A DNA stretch of 14,280 nt from Trachelipus rathkii (taxonomy: Eukaryota > Arthropoda > Malacostraca > Isopoda > Trachelipodidae). Position 1 is the stretch's first letter, and every line of letters starts with the position of its first letter. Shown here piece after piece: positions 1 through 7,242 of the stretch. The DNA lies in assembly GCA_015478945.1 (NCBI GenBank), contig JABUQX010028195.1, positions 17,501 to 31,780 on the forward strand. The letters run 5' to 3'. The notes under the pieces were generated by a model that had not been told where the DNA came from, made no database searches, and saw only the letters and a list, made by a program, of their open reading frames with translations. Position numbers and translations under genes: made by a program.

Positions 1-45
<45 letters not shown>
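1..45. repeat. (TA)n microsatellite at the left edge
   Basis: This is an uninterrupted run of TA dinucleotides ending where unique sequence starts (ttagaaattt). It continues off the left edge, so its true length is unknown. Confidence 0.97.
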
Positions 46-51
<6 letters not shown>

Positions 52-202
52 TTTCAGGCAATGCATAGTGTATAATTATATGTCTTTAGATTTTAGAATA
101 TTTAAATTTTTCTCTGCAGTATTGTTTTTTACTGAAAGCAACTGCTGACGGAAATGCAACTACGAATTAATATGCTGATCACCAAACGACTAGTGTAACT
201 CG
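46..202. other. Unique AT-rich spacer, no gene seen
   Basis: This is unique sequence between the edge microsatellite and the foldback element. No open frame, RNA gene or repeat is recognisable. Its last bases (taactcg, 196-202) are half of a possible target-site duplication of the neighbouring element. Confidence 0.6.
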
Positions 203-402
203 CAGAGGCGGGCATTCCGCAATTCCGCAATATTTGGAATAACAAAAAAAATTGCCGAATAGCGAAAGCGATAATTTGAAAAAAGTTGCAGAAATGCAAT
301 TGTGGAACTTTTCAAATTATCGCTATCGCTATTCTGCATTTTTTTTTTTTTTTTGTTATTCCAAAAATTGCCGAATTGCGCAATGCGAAATGCCCACCTC
401 TG
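203..402. mobile_element. hAT-like foldback MITE with near-complete inverted arms
   Basis: The element is almost entirely two inverted arms, 203-287 and 306-402, around an 18-base spacer. The left end reads CAGAGGCGGGCATT and the right end, on the other strand, CAGAGGTGGGCATT. The similarity continues through TTGGAATAAC, an A/T run and GCGATAATTTGAAAA. CAGAGGTGGGCA-type ends are typical of hAT DNA transposons, and a 200-bp element with no coding capacity fits a MITE. The seven bases taactcg occur just left (196-202) and again at 406-412. If they are a target duplication they are offset by three bases from the right end, or form an 8-bp duplication with one mismatch (195-202 and 405-412) if the element ends at 404. 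The right arm has a longer homopolymer (T run 339-354) than the left. An 84-codon open frame across this element is a chance product. Confidence 0.72.
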
Positions 403-600
403 GACTAACTCGGAGATTTGTAAGCATAAATCTTTACAAGTTCAACTTCGTATTGTTTAAAAATCTTTATATAACTAGTACTGCCATAATACTTATGTGT
501 AGATGAAGAATATGGCTGAATTGGCGAAAAGCGCTGTTTATGCTAGAAGTAAATTGTGCATATTAAACGTATTCATACAGACGTACATACATTTCATTTA
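403..600. other. Unique AT-rich spacer, no gene seen
   Basis: This is non-repetitive sequence between the MITE and the long inverted repeat. I see no coding region or RNA gene. Confidence 0.55.
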
Positions 601-676
601 TTATCATTATATCACTATGAAACAAAAAAATTTATGCCTATAATTCGATACTTTTTTTTTCTTTTTTCGCTGAATC

Positions 677-717
<41 letters not shown>

Positions 718-1265
718 AAGTCCAGTTTTGCCGTTATTCACATAAAAACATTAAAAATTTGACCCCCAAAAATAAAACAAAAATAAAATAAATAAATAAA
801 TTCCTTGTGAACAGAGGCAATACAAACAGATAATCTAAAATCTAAATAAAAATGTCTATCTCGCCCAATTATAGATGCTCAGAAAATTTCATACTGAGAG
901 AACAAATAATAAAAAAGATATCGCGATTTTTCATTAAAAAAAATTGCGTAAATGAAAAATCGCGAAATCTTTATTAGTTCTCCTATAAATATGAAATTTT
1001 CAGAGAATGCACAAATGGGCGAGATAGTGTTTTTTTTTTATTTGATCTTTGTTTGTATATCCAACCGTTTTGTAGCTGTTCTCGGGAAAGAAAAATTTGA
1101 TGGTTTCCAATTTCTTTTAATGTGTTCCTGTGAATTGCCGTCAAACAGGAGTTTACAGACAAAATTTACCAATATGGATTTTGGATTCAACGAAGCAAAA
1201 TACAGAAGAAACAGGTATCGGATCATATGCAACAGAAAAGAAACTTAAAAGTTGTTCCCCAGTGA

Positions 1266-1275
<10 letters not shown>
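601..1275. repeat. Long degenerate inverted repeat centred near 943
   Basis: The left arm (about 601-935) and right arm (951-1275) are collinear when one is reverse-complemented. Matched blocks, from the centre outward, are: TCGCGATTTTTCATT (921-935 with 951-965); CAGAAAATTTCAT/CTGAAAATTTCAT (880-892 with 991-1003); CTATCTCGCCCA (855-866 with 1016-1027); the segment ending in ATTCACA (about 730-743 with 1130-1142); CG(C/T)TGAATCCAAA (668-680 with 1180-1193); and CGATAC (646-651 with 1215-1220). Identity is high in the inner 90 bases and falls outward, with many indels. It could be an old foldback transposon, an inverted duplication, or a fold-back read artefact. Open frames inside it on either strand have no supporting features. 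Confidence 0.78.
681..713. repeat. Poly-T run (33 T)
   Basis: This is an uninterrupted T homopolymer. It lies in the left arm of the long inverted repeat, where the right arm has ordinary mixed sequence (about 1150-1179). It is therefore either an expansion or a consensus error. Confidence 0.95.

Positions 1276-1354
<79 letters not shown>
1266..1354. repeat. (TTA)n microsatellite, about 29 units
   Basis: This is a perfect trinucleotide array at the outer end of the right arm of the long inverted repeat. It creates a spurious poly-tyrosine open frame (1130-1411). It ends at tccacataacc. Confidence 0.97.
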
Positions 1355-1462
1355 CCACATAACCCGTCAAATTATGTAACGGTACTTATTTACAAGCTGG
1401 TATGGTTATAGTAAAGATTTTGTTTTTCATTTGCTTGAACAATAAGATGTCAATAATGTATC

Positions 1463-1489
1463 ATTATTATTATTATTATTATTATTATT
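1463..1489. repeat. Second short (ATT)n microsatellite, about 9 units
   Basis: This is a shorter array of the same trinucleotide class about 110 bases downstream of the first. It supplies the tyrosine run in the open frame starting at 1402. Confidence 0.95.
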
Positions 1490-1514
1490 TATGTATTATT
1501 ATCACTTTACTTAA

Positions 1515-1713
1515 GGAGAAACGATGCCACAGTGAAGAGCAAATTGGTTGGGTTGTGGGTGAAAACTCTCTTAAGGCTCTTCAAAACAACCAGCCTTTTA
1601 AAAGCAGCTTCATCTCCAAGAAAGATCAAATGAAATTATTAAGGTCAGATAAATATTTATATTATGGTGCTTTAGAAGATGTGGTTTTAAGAATATGTCG
1701 TCTAGAAAGATGA
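1515..1713 (+). CDS. Possible small terminal exon, unrecognised
   Basis: The open frame that starts at 1402 begins with low-complexity sequence encoded by the (ATT)n array. From about 1515 it becomes protein-like for about 65 codons and ends at a TGA at 1711-1713. It includes the stretches SEEQIGWVVGENSLKAL and DKYLYYGALEDVVLRICRLER without its last residue. I do not recognise the family and see no domain, signal peptide or membrane segment. A pyrimidine-containing tract ending in AG lies just before 1515, so a 3' splice site is conceivable, and AATAAA signals follow at 1856-1861 and 1921-1926. The ATG at 1402 is unlikely to be a true start because the residues after it are microsatellite-derived. 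Chance is a serious alternative. Confidence 0.22.
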
Positions 1714-1986
1714 ATGAACTGATTTTTAGAGGCATTGACACAACAATGTTCGTTTTTTTTTCCTTCTTCAAAATATTTCCAATGCCAACCTTTTGACGAA
1801 GGGTGGAGTTGTCTGCTTATGAGTAAATTGTTGATAAAGTAACGAATATGTCATCAATAAAAATTTTAAAAATAGATATGAAAAGGATAAACTCTGAGAA
1901 AATATCACTATTGATTACTCAATAAAGCATGAAAGGTAACAATCTTCAACAGTTACTATTTTATTTCGAAATGAATTCAAAAAAGG
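1714..1986. other. Unique spacer with two AATAAA motifs
   Basis: This is non-repetitive AT-rich sequence after the possible exon. AATAAA occurs at 1856-1861 and 1921-1926 on the plus strand. In DNA this AT-rich such motifs arise by chance, so they only weakly support a transcript end. Nothing else is recognisable. Confidence 0.45.
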
Positions 1987-2083
1987 AGGAGGTAAAATAG
2001 ATACTGAAGGTGGTAAATAGATACTGATGGTGGTAAATAGATACTGAAGGTGGTAAATAGATACTGAAGGAGGTAAATAGATG
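1987..2083. repeat. 20-bp tandem repeat, nearly five copies
   Basis: The unit is close to GGTGGTAAATAGATACTGAA. The phase is exactly 20 bases between inner copies, with substitutions at the GGTGG/GGAGG position and in ACTGAAGG/ACTGATGG. The first copy has one extra A and the last diverges after AATAGAT. A 20-base period is not a multiple of three, so it is not a coding repeat. Confidence 0.93.
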
Positions 2084-2206
2084 AACAGTTACTAAAAAAA
2101 GGAGCATTAGAAATCAAAACCTTTTCCCTGTTGCTGATTCTCACAGGACCGTTCTTAACTATTTTACACAGTTCCTGTCACTATCTGTTTTATGCAATAA
2201 AAACAG

Positions 2207-2565
2207 TCAACGGAAGCCACAACCATTCATTGCTGATGCGTTTTTGCTAATGTTAGCATCAAGATCCTCTTCGAAAGGAGGCATCGGTGACGGTAAAGAT
2301 GATGGAGATGGAGGTGTCGGTGGTGACGACAAGTTGGCACCTTTGTCTCTTGTGCCACACTGGCTACTAGGGCCTGCTACTTCAGCTACATCTATGACAC
2401 TCATCTTTTCTTGATTTTCCACAGTCTTACTCTTATCTAACTTAATATATTTCGTTATAGAGCCACGAAGTTTCTCCTCTAGTTCTTTTCTTATTTATCC
2501 GCCTTTTTCCATTTTTAACTTCCAGATTCATATTTTCTGCTAGTGTCACGTTCACGAGAAGTCAT
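2207..2565 (-). pseudogene. N-terminal fragment of a hAT/ZMYM1-like transposase protein, frameshifted
   Basis: Reading from an ATG at 2565-2563, the frame gives a short leader and then KYESGS, followed by a stop and a lysine-rich stretch with two further stops. After a frame change it continues as KELEEKLRGSITKY. From there it is open to the TGA at 2207-2209, through a serine/proline-rich, low-complexity segment and an acidic patch (FEEDLDANIS). A KYESG motif followed by a basic, lysine-rich stretch is how many ZMYM1-like/TTF-zinc-finger hAT-domain proteins begin. The known proteins continue for several hundred residues with a zinc finger, RNase H-like catalytic core and hAT dimerisation region, and none of that is here. 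Only the 71-codon part 2422-2207 is open without interruption. The fragment could be a first exon, but the stops make a dead copy, or a consensus full of errors, more likely. The family assignment rests on short motifs recalled by eye. Confidence 0.5.
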
Positions 2566-2591
2566 TGTAACATATGTATCAAAATTCACAC

Positions 2592-2797
2592 CTATATATA
2601 TTATATATATATAATATATATATATATATTATTATAGGTATATATTATATATTATAATAAATAATATATTATATATATATATTATAGATATATTATATAT
2701 AATAATACTAATAATATAATTACTATATAGATATATATATATAATATATATACTATATATATTATAATAATATATACTATATATATATATATATATG
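2592..2797. repeat. Imperfect TA-rich array
   Basis: This is TA dinucleotide sequence with frequent TAA/TTA phase slips. Open frames across it (isoleucine/tyrosine repeats on the minus strand) are artefacts of composition. Confidence 0.93.
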
Positions 2798-2804
2798 CAT
2801 ATGT

Positions 2805-2958
2805 TATATTCTTTGACGAACTTCGGGATGATTTCGCGAGGTTTTTATTTTCGCGAAATTTCAAATTTGACTCACGTTTTGCGAGAACGTGGAGTTTACG
2901 AGATTGACTCTCTCTCTCTCTCTTCTCTCTCTCTCCTCTCTCTCTTCTCTCTCTCTCT
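2805..2958 (+). repeat. CGCGA-rich unit plus CT tract, copy 1
   Basis: This holds TTCGCGAGGTTTTTATTTTCGCGAA without its last bases (from 2833), itself a small hairpin, then CACGTTTTGCGAG (from 2873), GTGGAGTTTACGAGATTGA, and a (CT)n tract at 2908-2958. The same blocks in the same order are present in reverse complement at 3945-4070. TTCGCGA-rich inverted sequences of this kind are common dispersed repeats in marine invertebrate genomes as I remember them. I cannot name the family. Confidence 0.7.
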
Positions 2959-2992
2959 ATATATTATATATATATTAATAATATATATATAG

Positions 2993-3024
<32 letters not shown>

Positions 3025-3071
3025 AGTATTGATATATAATAATAATAGGTGTAGTGAGTAATATATATATA

Positions 3072-3121
<50 letters not shown>

Positions 3122-3425
3122 TTATTATTTATATAAGAATAATATATAATATATATTAGTTATATATATTATAATATATATATTATGTAGTTATATATAG
3201 TATAAGATATATATATATATACTATTAATTATTATATTAAGTATAATATATAATATAATAATAGTTTATGAAAAGAAATATTATATAAATATATAAATAT
3301 ATATATGTATATTAATATAAAATATATATATATGATATATAGTAGATAATATATATATATATATATGTATAAGGTGTTTTAAATTAAGTTAATAATATAT
3401 ATATAATATATATTATAGTATAGCA
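2959..3425. repeat. TA-rich simple sequence
   Basis: This is an imperfect TA/TAA array interrupted by short non-repetitive words (for example ggtgtagtgagta near 3048). No gene. It lies inside the pair of inverted CGCGA units. Confidence 0.88.
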
Positions 3426-3944
3426 ATTATTTTGTTCATCCCATACCCGCAAAAATTGTGGCAGAATAAAATGTACATAAAAGCACATAAATATATAAAA
3501 AGTAAAATAATACATAATTATATCACCGAAATATAATATAATTATAATATAAAAATTAATAATTAATTAGAGAAATAATAATAAATGCAGATGATTATAA
3601 TACACAATAAATAATAAAAATAAAATAGATATATTTTGATATGAGGGAGCAGATTTGTAAGTTAGTTTAAACTGTTATACCAAAATGAAAGGAATGTTAA
3701 GGCTGTGATGACCACCATATATGATAGCAAACACATTTATACATAGAATAGTGATAAATACATAGTGATAATGTATTATATGTCATTTATTAGTATTAGA
3801 CCGTATAAATTACTAATAGATAAATATGTATAATAATAGAGTATATGATAAGTTATATATTATTAAAGGATATATACTACCATTAATAAAAATTTACTAT
3901 TAAGTATGAAAGTTTGATATTATAAGGGCTATATATATATATGA
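3426..3944. other. AT-rich island between inverted units, no gene seen
   Basis: This is mixed AT-rich sequence with slightly more complex words at 3430-3480 and 3640-3720. No open frame of note, no RNA gene and no terminal repeat was recognised. Confidence 0.5.
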
Positions 3945-4070
3945 CCGTTAACTAAGAAAGACGAGGGAAAGAGTTTAATCGCTAGACTCCACAATCCTAG
4001 CAAAACGTGATGATATATTACACCGCGAAAAAAACTCGCGAAGCTTACACCCGATAGTACAGTACAGATT
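3945..4070 (-). repeat. CGCGA-rich unit, inverted copy 2
   Basis: This is the reverse complement of the unit at 2805-2958. CCGCGAAAAAAACTCGCGAA (4023-4042) pairs with 2833-2857, CTAGCAAAACGTG (3997-4009) with 2873-2885, and GACTCCAC (3985-3992) with 2889-2896. CACCCGAT (4048-4055) pairs with the CGGGATG near 2824. The CT tract of copy 1 corresponds here to the purine-rich aagaaagacgagggaaagag. The copies are clearly diverged, with indels. Both sit at the edge of TA arrays. Confidence 0.68.
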
Positions 4071-4072
4071 AC

Positions 4073-4385
4073 AAATATATATATAATATATATAATATAT
4101 TAATAAAATAATATATAATATCGAATATAGATTATAAAGAATTAATATATAGAGTATATTATATATATATATATTATATATAATAATACATACATTTATA
4201 ATAAATATATATATATATATATATAAATATATAATAATATATATAATATATATATATTATATATATATAATATATATATATTATAACGAATATATATATA
4301 TATATATAAATATATAATATATATAATAATATATATATATATATATATAATATATATATATATATAATATATATAATATATATAT
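4073..4385. repeat. TA-rich array
   Basis: This is TA dinucleotide sequence with TAA slips. It produces only artefactual isoleucine/tyrosine frames. It ends abruptly at gacctaaccaaac. Confidence 0.93.
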
Positions 4386-4635
4386 GACCTAACCAAACTT
4401 ATGCCTAACTATTAGTATCGAATCAAAAAAAATAAGTCGGACCAAAAACGTTGAGATATGCCATATTGCCCTTATGATAAAAAAAATTGTCAAAGTAAAA
4501 AAAAATGAAGTATTATTGTTTGACCTATTTTATTTTTACAGTTTGCCTCCTTTTGGTCGAAAATTAAAAAAAAAAAAATCTGCAAATTTAGGAAATAAGT
4601 AGCTAATGTAAATAAAATAAGCTCACAATAACATG
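4386..4635. other. Unique AT-rich island, no gene seen
   Basis: This is non-repetitive sequence with several A homopolymers. A pyrimidine-rich stretch ending in ttttacag at about 4534-4541 resembles a 3' splice site, but no open frame follows that would support an exon. Confidence 0.5.
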
Positions 4636-4760
4636 AAATATATAAAATATATAGATATATATATAATATATATATATATATAAATATATATAAATATATA
4701 TATATATATATAAAATATATATAATATAAATATATAATATATATATTATATATATATTTA
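4636..4760. repeat. TA-rich array
   Basis: This is an imperfect TA/TAAA simple repeat between two unique islands. Confidence 0.92.
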
Positions 4761-5038
4761 ACACGTCAAATTTTCATATGCAAAAACAACTTTATTAGAA
4801 CATTTTCAATAATTACTTTTTAAATAAAATATCACTGAGTAATGACACTGCAATGGCAAACACAAATTCACGTGAAAGTGGCAAATCATAGACTGCAATT
4901 TTTTTATATTTAAACATTAAAAAAATAACTTACACTCAGAATTTCAAGTCTCTTAATGTAGGAGAATGCACATAAATATAAAGAAATTTATTATATATTT
5001 ATATAATAGGATAAAAGAAGATAGTAATAAGTAGATAG
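4761..5038. other. Unique AT-rich island, no gene seen
   Basis: This is non-repetitive AT-rich sequence. I found no coding region, RNA gene or inverted structure. Confidence 0.5.
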
Positions 5039-5071
5039 TATATATATATATATATAAAATATATATAGTTG

Positions 5072-5112
<41 letters not shown>

Positions 5113-5150
5113 AAGCATAATATATATAAATAGGTATATAATATATATTA
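5039..5150. repeat. TA-rich array
   Basis: This is TA dinucleotide sequence with a short interruption (gaataagca near 5109). The minus-strand open frame across it is compositional. Confidence 0.92.
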
Positions 5151-5548
5151 GAAATGAATGAATGAATTGGTTATAGTTACCAATAAATAGTAAATTTAAA
5201 TAACTATGCAGGAACGCAGTTATCATTAGGTACTCTAGGCTGTTATAATGAAATGATTTTTATATTAATTTTAATTTATATTAAATCTAACAAAAATTAC
5301 AATTAGCAAAATTTAGCCAAAAAAACCGAGAGTCTTATAGAAAATTATATTTTTGCACTTCTTATGGGAAGAAAAATTAGTTGCTTTGCCAAATTGGTTA
5401 AAAATTATCCACATCTAGGTAGACCCTTGTGTGACAAACTACAAGTGCGATAATGATTTAAAACGTTCAAATACGTTCCAACCCAAAATTTCGAGGGATC
5501 CTGATCTGATAATTTAAATTTTCTAACACACACACAACATACGTAGTA
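5151..5548. other. Unique AT-rich island, no gene seen
   Basis: This is about 400 bases of non-repetitive sequence, ending in a short CA run (5525-5535) before the next TA array. I see no supportable feature. Confidence 0.5.
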
Positions 5549-5578
5549 TTATATAATATAAATTATATAATATAATAT

Positions 5579-5609
<31 letters not shown>

Positions 5610-5712
5610 TATATATATAATATATATATAAAAATATATAATATATATAATATATATATATAATATATATATACTATTATAATATATATATATATTATAT
5701 ATATATATATAT
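5549..5712. repeat. TA-rich array
   Basis: This is an imperfect TA repeat abutting the GC-rich block on its right. Confidence 0.93.
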
Positions 5713-5880
5713 TGCCCAGCTCATGCGATATGGGGCGTTTTAGCCTCTGCATGCGCGCCAGGCCCTTATAAGGCGCGGGCCCTTATTAGGGCGCGGCCCT
5801 TCTATTAAGGCGCGGGCCCTTTATTAAAGCGCGGGCCGGGGCGATTGCCGCCTGTCGCCCCATCCCTAGGAGCCGCTCAC
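5713..5880. repeat. GC-rich palindromic minisatellite block
   Basis: Units close to GCCCTTTATTAAAGGCGCGG begin at 5762, 5779, 5796, 5816 and, partially, 5835, with a period of 17-20 bases. Each unit is itself nearly palindromic (GGGCCCTTATTAAGGGC-like). The block is flanked by an inverted pair, CTCATGCGATATGGGGCG on the left (about 5721-5738) and CGCCCCATCCCTAGGAG on the right (about 5856-5872), so the whole block can fold back. It stands out sharply from the surrounding TA arrays. It may be a foldback or MITE element with an internal minisatellite. Confidence 0.75.
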
Positions 5881-6058
5881 TGCGGAAAGTTAAGCCAAAA
5901 ATGTTACCCACGCTATGAGTTAAATCTTTAAGAAATACTTGCCGTTTTCCAACTAGTCCCAACGTACGAGAGTACTTTAGCAATGCTGGGCTAATATATA
6001 ATTGAAAAGAGAAACAGACTCTCATCAGAAAAGTGAGAGAAAAATTGATGTTTCTCAA
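5881..6058 (-). other. Minus-strand open frame, probably not a gene
   Basis: A 90-codon frame runs from the ATG at 6058 down to 5786. Its first 60 or so codons lie in ordinary unique sequence and read plausibly (for example GKRQVFLKDLTHSVGNIFGL). Its C-terminal third is translated GC-rich repeat. I recognise no family, and there is no second exon or promoter to support it. It could be a small exon, but chance is as likely. Confidence 0.12.
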
Positions 6059-6360
6059 AGCACAACCTTCCTATATTTGAATTCATGATAGTGCAATAAA
6101 AGGTATATAATTCTCATATGAAAATTCTTTGTCATTTATAGGGTGGAAGGTGGAAAATGATGTAGGGTCTGACATTGAGTTGTGTCCCGTTTCCGGCTTA
6201 GCGGTCAACAGAATGATAGGAATTTATTTGGATTCAGTCTCAAAATAATACAATATATGGAACAAAATTACAACTAGTAAGGAAGTCAAATCGTATTTTT
6301 AGAAAGTATATCTCCGTTAATTTATGATTACAGACTGAGAGATCATTGATACTACCACTA
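6059..6360. other. Unique island, no gene seen
   Basis: This is non-repetitive sequence of moderate composition (for example the gtgtcccgtttccggcttagcggtc words at about 6182-6206, broken here only as a locator). No frame, RNA or repeat is recognisable. Confidence 0.45.
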
Positions 6361-7175
6361 TTTATATATTATATATATATAATAATATATATAATATATT
6401 ATTATAATAGTATATATATATAATATTTTAAGTAAGTAGTTATTAATATATATATATAAGATTAAAGTATAAGTATTTATGAAATATTTATAACTATAGT
6501 CTAATATATATATATAAGTAAAAGAATATAATATAGATATTATCTAAATATAATGTATTATGTGTATCGATGAAACATATATATATAATATATAAAGGTT
6601 ATATATAGCTCTATATAGACATATATAATATATATTATATATAATATAATATATATATAAATTTTTAGAATTCCAAAATAGAAAAAAATAATTATAAATA
6701 TATAGGATATATAATATTATATTGATGATATATGTACTAATACTATAGAAATATGGTAATAAGATTTAAGTGATTCTTAAAAAATATATAAATATAGGAG
6801 ATTTATTATACATGAATGTATCTTAAAAAATGGCATGATAAATATGGAGATTATTTTCCAGGAATGTAAAATTTATAATATATATTATATATAGTTATAT
6901 TATAAACTTGATACATATCTAGTTAGATAGAGCGAGAAGTATAGTAGATAAAAGTTAATCTTATAATTATAACTATATATAATAAATAGTATGAAAAATA
7001 TATCGATAAATATATATAATATTATATTATATTAGATATAATAATATATATATATATAATTATTATTAAAAATTATTAAATTAAATATATAAATATAATG
7101 AAAATATATACTATATAATATATAATATATATAAAATATATATATATATAAAAATAATATAATAATTATTTATAT
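6361..7175. repeat. Degenerate TA-rich simple sequence
   Basis: This is about 800 bases of TA/TAA-rich DNA with irregular interruptions and no clean repeat unit. No coding or RNA feature is visible. Confidence 0.8.
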
Positions 7176-7182
7176 TTTTAAA

Positions 7183-7242
7183 CATCCGTATCCGCATTAC
7201 CGCATCGCGGAATTAAAACTCAAACATCGCATCCGGATGCGA
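7183..7242. repeat. CG-containing palindromic remnant
   Basis: Repeated words related to CGCATCCG (atccgtatccgcatt, cgcatcgcgg, tcgcatccggatgcga) occur within 60 bases. The last, at 7227-7242, is a perfect 16-base palindrome. This pattern is like the subterminal repeats of small DNA transposons, but I see no terminal inverted repeats or target duplication, so it is only a remnant candidate. Confidence 0.35.

Noticed and set aside
252..506. 84-codon plus-strand open frame
   Set aside because: It is read straight through the hairpin of the foldback MITE and its T run; composition and position make it a chance frame.
556..762. 68-codon plus-strand open frame
   Set aside because: Much of it is phenylalanine from the 33-T homopolymer; no protein-like remainder.
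952..1248. 98-codon plus-strand frame and 64-codon minus-strand frame over the same bases
   Set aside because: Both lie in one arm of the long inverted repeat, overlap each other on opposite strands, and show no recognisable motif.
1130..1411. 93-codon frame with a long tyrosine run
   Set aside because: The tyrosine run is simply the (TTA)n microsatellite; the flanks are too short to support a gene.
2795..2992. 65-codon plus-strand frame with a serine/leucine run
   Set aside because: It is the CGCGA unit and CT tract read in one frame; the run comes from (CT)n.
4500..4560. Possible 3' splice site (tttttacag followed by tttgcctcc)
   Set aside because: No open frame or other gene signal follows it, and pyrimidine runs ending in AG are common in this AT-rich DNA.
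2682..5226. Isoleucine/tyrosine-rich open frames on the minus strand (2682-2864, 4196-4396, 4999-5226)
   Set aside because: They are translated TA arrays, which lack stop codons in some frames by composition.
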